From contig NZ_JARUBH010000009.1 of the NCBI RefSeq assembly GCF_029626105.1, positions 5,766,001 to 5,830,000 of the forward strand: a stretch of 64,000 nt of DNA, written 5' to 3'. The notes below the pieces were generated by a model, which saw only the letters and a program-made list of their open reading frames with translations, ran no database searches and had not been told where the DNA came from. Made by a program: the position numbers and the translations under genes. Shown in pieces: positions 53,472 to 61,418 of the stretch. The DNA is from Solwaraspora sp. WMMD792. GTDB taxonomy: Bacteria > Actinomycetota > Actinomycetes > Mycobacteriales > Micromonosporaceae. How positions within the stretch are numbered: position 1 is the stretch's first letter; each line of letters starts with the position of its first letter.

Positions 53472-54545
53472 GTGAGCGTCGCGTTGGTTACCGGTTCCGG
53501 CGGTCTGATCGGATCGGAGGCGGCCCGGCACTTCGCCGGACTCGGCCTGGACGTGGTGGGCATCGACAACGACATGCGCCGCGAGTTCTTCGGCCCCGAG
53601 GCGTCCACCGCCTGGAACGTCGAGACGCTGCGGCGCGACCTCGGTGCGGCGTACACCCATGAAGCGGTCGACATCCGCGACCGCGACGCCCTGGCGGGCC
53701 TGTTCCGGCGGTACGGCCGGGACATCGCCGTGGTGATCCACACCGCCGCCCAGCCGTCGCACGACTGGGCGGTCCGTGACCCGTTCACCGACTTCGACGT
53801 CAACGCCGGCGGCACGCTCAACGTGCTGCAGAACGTCCGGGAACACTGCCCGCAGGCGCCGGTGATCCACTGCTCCACCAACAAGGTGTACGGCGACCGG
53901 CCCAACAGCCTGCCGCTGATCGAGCAGGAGACCCGCTGGGAGATCGCCCCGGACCACCCGTACGCGGGTGGGATCACCGAGGACATGTCGATCGACGCCT
54001 GCCTGCACTCGGTGTTCGGCGCGTCGAAGGTCGCCGCCGACATCATGGTGCAGGAGTACGGCCGCTACTTCGGCATCCGTACCGCCTGCTTCCGGGGCGG
54101 CACGCTGACCGGGCCGGCGCACTCGGCTACCGAGCTGCACGGCTTCCTCGGCTACCTGATGCGCTGCAACATGGAGCGACGGACCTACAAGATCTTCGGG
54201 TACGGCGGCAAAATGGTCCGCGACGCGATCCACAGCCACGACGTGGTCTCCGCCTTCGAGGCGTTCTTCCGCGACCCGCGCCCGGCGGCGGTCTACAACC
54301 TCGGCGGCGGCCGGCACTCCAACTGCTCGCACTTGGAGGCGTTCGCCCTGGCCGAGCAGATCACCGGCCAGGAAATGATCACTGAGTACCAGGAGGCGAA
54401 CCGGGTCGGCGACCACCAGTGGTGGATCGGCTCGAACGCCGCTTTCCAGCGTGACTACCCTGGCTGGAAGCAGGTCTACGACGTACCGATGATCCTGCAG
54501 GAGATCTACCAGGCCAACGTCGACAAGTGGGTGCCCGGGAAATGA
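53472..54545 (+). CDS. NAD-dependent epimerase/dehydratase, CDP-paratose 2-epimerase-like
   Basis: 357 residues from the GTG at 53472, with AGGAGTGTCGT upstream. Rossmann motif [16 protein letters not shown], Asp in [25 protein letters not shown], and SSTNKVYGD-like [13 protein letters not shown], as in CDP-tyvelose epimerase relatives. The usual YxxxK is FGASK in [11 protein letters not shown], so the catalytic Tyr is Phe; the Lys is kept. It probably makes a nucleotide-sugar isomer for a glycan. It overlaps the WecG-type gene by ATGA, so they act together. Confidence 0.85.
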   Translation: MSVALVTGSGGLIGSEAARHFAGLGLDVVGIDNDMRREFFGPEASTAWNVETLRRDLGAAYTHEAVDIRDRDALAGLFRRYGRDIAVVIHTAAQPSHDWAVRDPFTDFDVNAGGTLNVLQNVREHCPQAPVIHCSTNKVYGDRPNSLPLIEQETRWEIAPDHPYAGGITEDMSIDACLHSVFGASKVAADIMVQEYGRYFGIRTACFRGGTLTGPAHSATELHGFLGYLMRCNMERRTYKIFGYGGKMVRDAIHSHDVVSAFEAFFRDPRPAAVYNLGGGRHSNCSHLEAFALAEQITGQEMITEYQEANRVGDHQWWIGSNAAFQRDYPGWKQVYDVPMILQEIYQANVDKWVPGK

Positions 54546-55348
54546 TCGACCAGGGCAAACGCAACCTGCTCGGGGTGCTGGTCGACGCCGTCGACTACGA
54601 GGCCGCCACCGAGCGGGTGGTCGACGCCGCCCGGGAGCGCCGGCCGCTGGCGTTGACCGCGCTCGCCGTACACGGGGTGATGACCGGGGTGCTCGACCCG
54701 GCGCACAACGCCCGGCTCAACTCGTTCGACCTGGTCACCCCGGACGGCCAACCGGTGCGCTGGGGACTCAACCTGCTGCACGGAGCAGGTCTTACCGACC
54801 GCGTCTACGGGCCGACACTGACCCTGCGGGTGCTGCAGCGCTGCGCCGACGAAGGGCTGCCGGTCTACCTGTACGGATCCACCGAGGAAACGCTGGACCG
54901 GCTGGTGCCGAAGCTGGAGCAGATGTTCCCGGCGTTGAAGTTCGCCGGGGTCGAGCCGTCGAAGTTCCGCTCCGTCGGCCCTGGTGAGGATGTGGAGATC
55001 GCGGACCGGATTCGGGACTCCGGGGCCCGGCTGGTGCTGGTCGGGCTGGGCTGCCCGCGCCAAGAGGTCTTCGCGTACGCGATGCGCCCGCTGCTGGACA
55101 TGCCGCTGATGGCGGTCGGCGCGGCCTTCGACTACCACGCCGGCCTGCTGCGCAAGCCGCCGTCCTGGATGCAGCGGTACGGCCTGGAGTGGCTGTGGCG
55201 GCTCGGGCTGGAGCCGAAACGCCTGTGGCGCCGCTACGTGATCCTCAACCCGAAGTACCTGAGCCGGCTGGGCGCACAGAAGGCCGGACTGTGGCGAGCT
55301 ACCCCGCCGCCGGCAGCCACCGACCGCCCCGCCTCCTTCGCCGTCTGA
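54542..55348 (+). CDS. WecG/TagA/CpsF-family glycosyltransferase
   Basis: 268 residues, ATG overlapping the epimerase stop. Family motifs: [12 protein letters not shown] with the catalytic Asp, [23 protein letters not shown] and [14 protein letters not shown]. The family transfers N-acetylmannosaminuronate-type or related sugars to lipid-linked acceptors (WecG, TagA). It lacks membrane helices but has a basic C-terminal [13 protein letters not shown] segment that may bind membrane. Paired with the epimerase for a surface polysaccharide; no other glycan genes follow. Confidence 0.86.
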   Translation: MIDQGKRNLLGVLVDAVDYEAATERVVDAARERRPLALTALAVHGVMTGVLDPAHNARLNSFDLVTPDGQPVRWGLNLLHGAGLTDRVYGPTLTLRVLQRCADEGLPVYLYGSTEETLDRLVPKLEQMFPALKFAGVEPSKFRSVGPGEDVEIADRIRDSGARLVLVGLGCPRQEVFAYAMRPLLDMPLMAVGAAFDYHAGLLRKPPSWMQRYGLEWLWRLGLEPKRLWRRYVILNPKYLSRLGAQKAGLWRATPPPAATDRPASFAV

Positions 55349-55504
55349 CCCCCTGACCCAGCTCCAGGATCGCTGTCGCCCGCCGCGCCGAGTTGTCGCC
55401 GGGCGGGTTCATCACCGAGGTGAGGATGCTCGCACCAACCATCGAGACCAAAGTTCGCCATGCTGGTGACGGCCACCGCTTGCTACCAGTGCCTGGAATC
55501 GCCC

Positions 55505-56698
55505 CTAGTCACGCAACGCGGTCGCCACATCGAGGCGCGCCGCGACCAGCGCCGGAATCAGTGAACCGACGACGCTGGTGGCCGCAGCGGCGGTGATCCC
55601 CCACAACACAGCGTTCCACGGCAACGTCGGTGTCTCGATCGCGGTCGCCGCGTCGATCCGCCGGGGCACCCACCACTCCACCCCTAGCCAGGCGGTTAGG
55701 ACCGCCACCACCGCCGCCAACAACCCGACCAGGACGGCAGCGGTGAGCACCTGGCCGACGAGTGCTCCTCGGGTGGCACCCACCGCTCGCCGAATCACCA
55801 ACTCCCGTGTCCGCTCGTGCACGCTGGCCAGACCGATGTTCAAGATCCCGAGCGCCGAAACGAGCAACGCAATCAAGGCTACGGTCAAGAAGGCAAATCG
55901 CTGCGACGCCAGCTGCTGCAACAGATGTTCGACCTGGTCACCGCGGTGCAGCCCGAGAGCCTGCGGGTCGCCCCCGGCAGCCCGCACCATCCGCTCGCCG
56001 ACCGCGTTGAGGAACGCCATGTCGCCACCAGAGTGGTGTAGGAGAATCCGTGACGTCGTGCCGGTCAGGATGGTCGGACGAAGGTGAAGCAGTGCCGGCA
56101 GGGAGGCGAAGATCGTTGATTCTCCCTCACCGTCGGCAACCACCCCGACGATGGTGGCCCGGACGGCGGGTTGATCCACGGTGGCCAGCACGGCGAGGGT
56201 CGTCCCTGGACCGCCCCAGCGTTGAGCACCGGCCTGGTTGACTACGAGTTCGACGGGGAACTCAGCATGTGTGTTCAGCCAACGGCCACTGAGGATCGGT
56301 AGCCTGCGTACGTCGTCGAGATCGCCAGCCACGAGCGTGACCGGTTGCAGGGCGAGTGGTTCGCCAGGGTCGAGTCCGTCCCAGTGGGCGACGCCGGTGC
56401 GTTGGGTGGGATTGCCGACAATCGCCGCCGCACCACCTGCATCTGTCAGCGGGGCGGCGGCGGCCAAGGCCGACCGTACCCGCTCCGGGGTGACCTGCGC
56501 GACAGTCAGGTCACCAACGGCGGTGACCGCCCGTCCCTGCCGCTGCTCTGCAACCGCGATGAACACCTCGGCGGTGACCGCGCTGATCGTAAAGATGGCG
56601 ACGACGGCGAGCACCCCTATGCATAGGCTGATGCCGGACAGCAGCGCCCGCCAGGGATGCGCGCGCAGTTCGGTAAATCCATGAGCCAAGGCTCGCAC
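55505..56698 (-). CDS. ABC permease, FtsX/MacB type
   Basis: 397 residues from the GTG at 56698, with GAGGAG 7 nt before; the frame extends into the ATPase gene. One N-terminal helix (SLCIGVLAVVAIFTISAVTA), an extracytoplasmic MacB-type domain of about 200 residues, then three C-terminal helices (FLTVALIALLVSALGILNIGL, VLTAAVLVGLLAAVVAVL and GITAAAATSVVGSLIPAL), which is the four-helix FtsX layout. With the ATPase it forms a mechanotransmission-type exporter. It starts 4 nt after the ATPase stop. Confidence 0.88.
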   Translation of the reverse strand: MRALAHGFTELRAHPWRALLSGISLCIGVLAVVAIFTISAVTAEVFIAVAEQRQGRAVTAVGDLTVAQVTPERVRSALAAAAPLTDAGGAAAIVGNPTQRTGVAHWDGLDPGEPLALQPVTLVAGDLDDVRRLPILSGRWLNTHAEFPVELVVNQAGAQRWGGPGTTLAVLATVDQPAVRATIVGVVADGEGESTIFASLPALLHLRPTILTGTTSRILLHHSGGDMAFLNAVGERMVRAAGGDPQALGLHRGDQVEHLLQQLASQRFAFLTVALIALLVSALGILNIGLASVHERTRELVIRRAVGATRGALVGQVLTAAVLVGLLAAVVAVLTAWLGVEWWVPRRIDAATAIETPTLPWNAVLWGITAAAATSVVGSLIPALVAARLDVATALRD

Positions 56699-56702
56699 TT
56701 GC

Positions 56703-57392
56703 TCACTCCTCGATGAGTTCGCCTGTGACGAGGCGTACCGTCCGAGACATCCGGCGTGCGACCTGCTCATCGTGGGTAACCACCACGAGGGCGCAGTTGC
56801 GCTGGCGGGCTGCGTCTGTCAGTACCTCCAGGACGCGCGCAGCGGTCTCGACGTCGAGGGCCCCGGTTGGCTCGTCGGCAAGGATGATCGAAGGTTGTCG
56901 CACCAGCGCTCGGGCAATCGCCACCCGTTGCTGCTCGCCGCCGGACAGGTGCCGGGGCTTACTCCTTGCGCGGTCGGCGAGCCCGACTAGGTCCAGCGCG
57001 GCCAGGGTGCGCCTGCGCCGCTCCGGCCAGCCGATTCGAGCGCCGTACCGCAGGGGCAGCTCGACGTTTCGGTAGGCGGACAGGTGCCGTACCAGCGAGT
57101 AGGACTGAAACACGAAACCAATATGCCGGTTGCGTAACCGAGTGCGATGCTGATCCCGCAGCTTACGGGCGTCCGCCCCTACCACGGTCAATTGACCAGC
57201 ATTGACTGGGGTGAGTAGACCGAGCATAGCCAGCAGGGTTGTCTTCCCCGAGCCGGATCGACCGACCACAGCGACCGTTTCCCCGGCACCGACCGTGAGG
57301 TTCACCCGCCGTAGGATCGACAGCGATCGGCGGCCCGGCAGATCCACCCTGCGACTCAGATCGGTCGCCACAATGACCGGGCTGCCGCTCAC
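56703..57392 (-). CDS. ABC ATPase, MacB/LolD type
   Basis: 229 residues. Walker A GRSGSGKTT (44-52), Q-loop FQSYSL (95-100), signature LSGGEQQR (149-156), Walker B IILADEP (169-175) and H-loop VVTHD (204-208). TGALD after Walker B is typical of the LolD/MacB group. It energises the FtsX-type permease encoded next. It overlaps the adaptor gene by 4 bp. Confidence 0.94.
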   Translation of the reverse strand: MSGSPVIVATDLSRRVDLPGRRSLSILRRVNLTVGAGETVAVVGRSGSGKTTLLAMLGLLTPVNAGQLTVVGADARKLRDQHRTRLRNRHIGFVFQSYSLVRHLSAYRNVELPLRYGARIGWPERRRRTLAALDLVGLADRARSKPRHLSGGEQQRVAIARALVRQPSIILADEPTGALDVETAARVLEVLTDAARQRNCALVVVTHDEQVARRMSRTVRLVTGELIEE

Positions 57393-58309
57393 CGGACCGT
57401 CGTCCTGAGGTGAGGGCCGTAGGCAAGGACCATGTCGCCCTCGTCGAGACCGTCAAGGATCTCCACGTCAACCCCGTCGCTGATGCCCAGCTTCACCTCG
57501 GTCTCCACCAGTTCGCCGTCTACCAGGCGGGTCACGACCCCGGATTCGGCGTCTCCCGCAACCGCCTGCGTCGGTAGCAACAGGGTGTCGATGCGTTCGC
57601 CGGTAGTGATCCCGAGAATCGCCGGCAGCCCAGCGCGGGCCTTGGTGCCCGGATGTAGCAGGCACATCAATAGCATCGGTTTGGCGTCGCGGGGGACCGA
57701 CTCTGCTACACGGGTACCGGCGGATCCGACGCCGTCGGCCGGGTCAACGAGGGTGCAATCGGAAGGTCCTGGTCCTCCGGTCACCTGTACCCGGGCGCTG
57801 ATTGGGTCCTCGTAGAGTCGGTACGCCTGCTCCATGGGCAACTCGGCTTGTACGGCGTACCCCCCGTACCGGATCACGGCCACCGGAACCCCGGCTTCGA
57901 CCTTCATTCCGTCGTAGATTGCAAACCGAACAAACGCCCCATCGGTGGGGGCGGTCAGCTCGGTCGTACGCTGCCATGCGAGGGTCTGGCCGGCCTCAAC
58001 AGCCTTGCCTTCCTGGAGTGACTTGGCGAACCAGACCTGCTCGAAAATGCTGCTCGGCACCGCATACTCGGGGGCGGCGGCGACGATACCGTCTGCCGTC
58101 ACGACCGAGGTGATCGTTCCGCGCCGCACAGTGGCCGTCTCTGTCGAATCGACGGTCGGATCCGACCAGTCGTGTACCGCCTCGTCGCTACTACATCCAC
58201 TCAGGGTCGACAGTAGCGAAAAGGCCACCAATAGGCCAGAGAGAGCTTTGGCCAGGCGTCGAAGCCGGCACGCGCTCGACGCACCGTTGTCTAGGATTCC
58301 CTTATCCAC
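57389..58309 (-). CDS. Lipoprotein membrane-fusion-type adaptor
   Basis: 306 residues from the GTG at 58309. Signal peptide with lipobox LSGC at about residue 39, so the protein is anchored on the outer face of the membrane. A TxTVRRGTITSVVTADGIV start, then a lipoyl-like half-motif (LTAPTDGAFVRFAIYDGMKVEAGVPVAVIRYGG) and a C-terminal beta barrel with LPTQAV, which is the HlyD/MacA-family layout without the long hairpin. In a Gram-positive it would couple the exporter to its substrate at the cell surface. Translationally coupled to the ATPase. Confidence 0.82.
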   Translation of the reverse strand: MDKGILDNGASSACRLRRLAKALSGLLVAFSLLSTLSGCSSDEAVHDWSDPTVDSTETATVRRGTITSVVTADGIVAAAPEYAVPSSIFEQVWFAKSLQEGKAVEAGQTLAWQRTTELTAPTDGAFVRFAIYDGMKVEAGVPVAVIRYGGYAVQAELPMEQAYRLYEDPISARVQVTGGPGPSDCTLVDPADGVGSAGTRVAESVPRDAKPMLLMCLLHPGTKARAGLPAILGITTGERIDTLLLPTQAVAGDAESGVVTRLVDGELVETEVKLGISDGVDVEILDGLDEGDMVLAYGPHLRTTVR

Positions 58310-58313
58310 GGCA

Positions 58314-58835
58314 TTAATTCTCGGGACAGTTGATTTCGACGTTTTTGGCCATTAAGGAGGGGTCGCCGAGAGCAGCTTTCTCCAACTGCTCGTCCACCGC
58401 TGCCCTAACCATCGCGTCGGAGTATTCCTGGTAGTTGACCATTCCCTTATAGGCGTTCAGCTGCACGAGTGCGGCATCCGCACGTTCCGGGGCGCCGCTA
58501 CGCTGCGTCAGCCATTCCTTTTGCCATATGCAGAACCAGACACCCTGGGCCTGCCCCCGCCCAAACCCTGGTTCATACGAATGACCACGTAGGACGCCTT
58601 CATGGTCTGGCGCCGGCTCCTGGTGGATCACGGGCGGCCACGTCACCCCTGCTGGGAGCTCAAGTGCCTCGGTCTCCGCCCAGTACTCCTGTTCCATCTC
58701 CTCCGAGGTCAGAACAGTCGTTTCAGCACCCCCGTCGGACGACTCGGGTGCGTTGGACCTCGCAGAGCAGCCCGGCAGCGCGACGGTCGCAACGACCAAG
58801 CACGCCAAGACAACGGCTTTCTGACCCAAGCCCAT
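58314..58835 (-). CDS. Lipoprotein of unknown function in ABC island
   Basis: 173 residues from the ATG at 58835, with GGGAGGGG in front. Signal peptide and lipobox LPGC (Cys23), then a Ser/Gly/Thr-rich linker and a roughly 120-residue domain rich in Trp, Glu and Tyr (WPPVIHQEPAPDHEG and FGRGQAQGVWFCIWQKEWL). Two further Cys suggest a disulfide. Placed between the secreted-protein gene and the adaptor, it is a candidate immunity or receptor protein; this is inference. Confidence 0.75.
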   Translation of the reverse strand: MGLGQKAVVLACLVVATVALPGCSARSNAPESSDGGAETTVLTSEEMEQEYWAETEALELPAGVTWPPVIHQEPAPDHEGVLRGHSYEPGFGRGQAQGVWFCIWQKEWLTQRSGAPERADAALVQLNAYKGMVNYQEYSDAMVRAAVDEQLEKAALGDPSLMAKNVEINCPEN

Positions 58836-58855
58836 AACCCCTCCCTCGCATCACT

Positions 58856-58889
58856 GCGGTGTGGTGAGCACGTCTGCTCACCACACCGC
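58856..58889 (-). terminator. Intra-operon stem-loop after the secreted-protein gene
   Basis: Perfect 15-bp arms GCGGTGTGGTGAGCA (58856-58870) and TGCTCACCACACCGC (58875-58889) around a CGTC loop. It lies 14 bp after the 58904 stop and 20 bp before the lipoprotein start. With no T-run it would be a partial terminator or RNA stabiliser, giving far more secreted-protein mRNA than ABC mRNA. Confidence 0.82.
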
Positions 58890-58903
58890 GTTACCTCATC
58901 TGA

Positions 58904-59299
58904 TCAATGATGAAGAGTTCCGGACCAGTCGGGATCGTCACCCACGCTTGAATAGCAGCAGGCGGCCATCCTGAACTGGAACCCGTTTGCTAAGCCCGAT
59001 ATGATCGTCTTCCTACTGTAGTCGTTGTTCCACTGAACAGAGCTCGACACCGGCTGATTGGAGGTGTTGTTGACCCTCAGATTCACAACCGAAACCGGAC
59101 CAGCCTGGTAAAGTAGGTTGGTTGGCGTAAACGCGATGGTCCCGCTCGTAGTCCTAGTCTGGGTGTAGTTTACCCAGGTGGACGAGTAAGTCGTTCCAGC
59201 AATAGACGTGTCGACGGCCAGCACAGAAGCCGGAGTCGACAATATAAATAGTGATACCACAGCAACAACTGTTGCGAACTTTGCTTTGATGGTGCGCAA
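58904..59299 (-). CDS. Small secreted protein, TTG start, unknown
   Basis: 131 residues from a TTG at 59299, preceded by GAGGAGGAGCGA; no ATG or GTG nearby has a site, and the 59362 in-frame start does not. Clear signal peptide (TIKAKFATVVAVVSLFILSTPASVLA, cut before VDTS). The mature protein (about 100 residues) is beta-rich, with many Thr, Ser, Asn and aromatic residues, a Cys pair in AACCYSS and the end DPDWSGTLHH. Its layout next to an ABC exporter recalls small bacteriocin-type proteins, but I cannot match it to a family. Codon usage is visibly less GC-rich than in the neighbours. Confidence 0.65.
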   Translation of the reverse strand: MRTIKAKFATVVAVVSLFILSTPASVLAVDTSIAGTTYSSTWVNYTQTRTTSGTIAFTPTNLLYQAGPVSVVNLRVNNTSNQPVSSSVQWNNDYSRKTIISGLANGFQFRMAACCYSSVGDDPDWSGTLHH

Positions 59300-59995
59300 C
59301 TCGCTCCTCCTCGGGAATGGCCACAGTTCCCGCCGCGACGATGGCAACAGACTAGCACTCATCAGTCATGATCAATACCTTTTCGGACGAACATCTTGTC
59401 AAGCCACGCAAGCGAGCGCACGGTTGTGACCTAGCCCACAGGAATTACTTCTATGTGGAGAGTACACGGTAGCGTATAGCTACGCCACAGGGGCCTCACC
59501 ACGCCCACCACGACCAAGGGCCGCTCAACCTATCCCGACCCTTTGACTTGCGGTTTTGCCGGCCGCCACCCGATCAAAGGTTGACGCCCCCACGACGTGC
59601 AACGCCGGAGCCGTATCAACGAGTGCCACGGGGCCACCCCGCCCCGACACCGGCGGCCGGCCAAATCACCTACAGTCCGGACTGACGATTCCTGAGTGCT
59701 GAGAGCCTACTGGGTGCCGACGACTCGTAGCTCGTCCAGGAAGACTACGGTGTGACCAGGTAGGACGTGTCGGCAGAGGTGGTGCCACGTGGACACAGCC
59801 GCCTGCTGATCATGTATCGGTGAGGACAACAAGATCGGAGGTGGCTGCTGTTGCCAGGGCAGCGGCTGACCGGACGATGCGCGCACGGGGCCCGACCCCG
59901 GCTGTTGCGGAGCGCAGTCGGGATGAAGGTGTTCAGTGCTCTGGCTGTGGGTGTTGCGGGAGCGTGATGCTTTGCCACGAGGCAGACAGCAAAGG
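59300..59995. other. Intergenic region, AT-richer, no convincing gene
   Basis: Likely promoter of the secreted-protein gene: TTGATC (complement of 59370-59375), 15 bp, then extended -10 TGC-TAGTCT (complement of 59349-59354). The rest has scattered open frames without ribosome sites. One plus-strand frame at about 59915-59990 would encode a Cys-rich string (CSGCGCCGSVMLC), with no start site. The GntR gene lies at its right-hand edge. Confidence 0.45.
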
Positions 59996-60229
59996 TTACA
60001 TCTCCCTGGCTTGTGCGGCGACGTACGTGCCCTTGCCCTGGTGGCCTTCGACCAGGCCACGGTCGCGCAGCAGCCGCAGGGCGGCTTGGGCTGTGGAGAC
60101 GCTGACCTTGTACGTGTCGGAGAGCTGGGCATAGGTCGGCAGCTTGTCGCCCGGCGACAGCTCACCGGACCGGATCTGTTCGGTGATGTCATCGACGACA
60201 CGTAGGTAGTCGGCAGGTCGACTGGGCAT
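59996..60229 (-). CDS. Short GntR-family regulator
   Basis: 77 residues from the ATG at 60229, with GAGGAG 11 nt before; the open frame also has a GTG at 60253. Only the winged-helix domain (DDITEQIRSGELSPGDKLPTYAQLSDTYKVSVSTAQAALRLLRDRGLVEGHQGKGTYV) and no effector domain. Such stand-alone GntR regulators occur in actinobacterial mobile elements and developmental loci. It is divergent from the module at 60607-63199, and the dyad between them at 60293-60324 is its probable site. Confidence 0.88.
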   Translation of the reverse strand: MPSRPADYLRVVDDITEQIRSGELSPGDKLPTYAQLSDTYKVSVSTAQAALRLLRDRGLVEGHQGKGTYVAAQAREM

Positions 60230-60606
60230 TTCAAGGTACTCCTCGCTCGGCACCTCGATTTGACCATGGAACTTGGCTACCTACAAGACTGATGTTGACT
60301 TAGGTATCTAACCTACTTAACATTGCTCCTCGGAACGCCTCGCTCGGCAGCTTGGCTTTCCACCCTCCGGGTGCACCCGGCCCGGCAGCCGGGGCGGGCT
60401 GCGTCACTGAATGGAGTCAGCCCACTCCTCCCGTGAAGCAATCCGCCTCGGCTGTACTCAGCGGCCCTGCGTGCGTACTGCCGATTGAGGTTGCGCGCGC
60501 AGGGCGGGCGGCCCGCCCTGCGCACCCCCGATCGGGGTCGGGCCGCCCTTCCACCCGCTCCACCGAAGACCATGCCCGATCAGCGAGCTTGAAAGGCGGT
60601 CCTACC
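60230..60606. other. 377-bp divergent control region
   Basis: Holds the GntR promoter, the dyad promoter at 60293-60324 and a leader of about 280 bp before the first plus-strand ORF at 60607. The leader has GC-rich inverted-repeat potential around 60370-60410 and 60490-60540 but no single clear hairpin that I would call. Confidence 0.5.
60293..60324 (+). promoter_or_regulatory. Strong promoter with operator dyad in its spacer
   Basis: TTGACT (60296-60301), a 17-bp spacer and TAACAT (60319-60324) form a near-consensus promoter on the plus strand. The spacer contains TAGGT-ATCTA-ACCTA (60302-60316), an inverted repeat, and the outer ends ATGTT (60293-60297) and AACAT (60320-60324) are also complementary. 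On the other strand TTAAGT-N17-CAACAT fits a weaker promoter for gntR, so both promoters overlap one dyad. Confidence 0.75.
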
Positions 60607-60660
60607 GTGCGCAGACTCCTCGACTTCCTCCGCGTGAAGATGCCGGCGGCTGATCGGTAG
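60607..60660 (+). CDS. Possible 17-aa leader ORF
   Basis: GTG at 60607; the product begins VRRLLDFLRV. It ends one nt before the 60662 GTG, so translation could be coupled. The start region (60588-60633) is an imperfect copy of that of the DivIVA-like gene (60988-61034), which begins VRRFFDLFRR. It may be a truncated paralogue or a real leader. Confidence 0.4.
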   Translation: MRRLLDFLRVKMPAADR

Positions 60661-60661
60661 C

Positions 60662-60919
60662 GTGCCGGCCAGCCGTTCACCTGCCGATCCCAGACCCGGC
60701 GACGAGCTGATCATCGACGGCCGGGCGAGTGTGCAGTTCGCGGCCGGGCGAGGCTTCCGGTTCCGGGTGACGACAGTGGACAAACGGTGGACGTATCAGG
60801 ACTGGGTCTGGTTGTCCGGGTATGTGTTGGCGCCGGACGGTGAAGCCCGCGAACGGCGGGAGATCTTCGTCCAACGCGACGGTCTCCGCTGGGCACCCAC
60901 CCCACCCCGACACCGCTGA
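60662..60919 (+). CDS. Conserved small protein, 85 aa, unknown
   Basis: GTG start without its own ribosome site, immediately after the 18-codon ORF. The core GDELIIDGRASVQFAAGRGFRFRVTTV and the end VLAPDGEARERREIFVQRDG recall a recurrent actinobacterial hypothetical family, often seen near GntR and DivIVA-like genes. It is beta-rich and without membrane helix, so probably cytoplasmic. It lies in the same direction as the DivIVA-like gene. Confidence 0.65.
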   Translation: MPASRSPADPRPGDELIIDGRASVQFAAGRGFRFRVTTVDKRWTYQDWVWLSGYVLAPDGEARERREIFVQRDGLRWAPTPPRHR

Positions 60920-61007
60920 CCAGGGCGGCGGCACAACTGCGACGCGAGCCGCGCCCTCTCGACCCGTACCCCTGAAGGTTCCCGACTCTTGGAAGGTGGT
61001 TCCTGCT

Positions 61008-61418
61008 GTGCGTAGGTTCTTTGACCTGTTCCGTCGGCCGCCGGTGCGGAGCCGGCGTAACCGGCGGTTGCTCGCCGAGATCGCGCGCCACAACCAGCGG
61101 CCGATCGACGCTGCGGCCGGCCAGCGCCGGCCGGTGCGGCGGGCCCCGAACGCCGTCGGCCACTTGTACGGCAGGCCGGTGCGACCGTCAATAAGCCCCG
61201 GCCTGGTCCGCGACCGTCGGTTCGGCGACCGGACCCGGCGCGGCTGCGACCCCACCGAGGTACGCACGTTCCTGCACCTGGTCGCCGACGAGCTGACCGC
61301 CCTGCGCGCCGAACTGGCCGCCACCCGCGACGAGAACGTGCGGATCAAGCAGGCGTTGCGGGACTGGCAGTCACAGCAGTTCCAACAGTTCCAGGCAGGG
61401 GCGGGGGTGACGGGGTGA
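61008..61418 (+). CDS. DivIVA-like domain protein
   Basis: 136 residues from the GTG at 61008 (GAAGGTGG upstream). Basic N-terminus (VRRFFDLFRRPPVRSRRNRR). The second half carries a DivIVA-type pattern, FGDRTRRGCDPTEVRTFLHLVADELTALRAELA, then a coiled coil ending in QQFQQFQ. DivIVA proteins mark curved or growing cell poles. The stop overlaps the next GTG by 4 bp (GTGA). Confidence 0.75.
   Translation: MRRFFDLFRRPPVRSRRNRRLLAEIARHNQRPIDAAAGQRRPVRRAPNAVGHLYGRPVRPSISPGLVRDRRFGDRTRRGCDPTEVRTFLHLVADELTALRAELAATRDENVRIKQALRDWQSQQFQQFQAGAGVTG

Noticed and set aside
59820-60134. Plus-strand frame with CSGCGCCGSVMLC, resembling a zinc ribbon
   Set aside because: No ribosome site, and it overlaps the GntR gene on the other strand; Cys clustering is probably chance.
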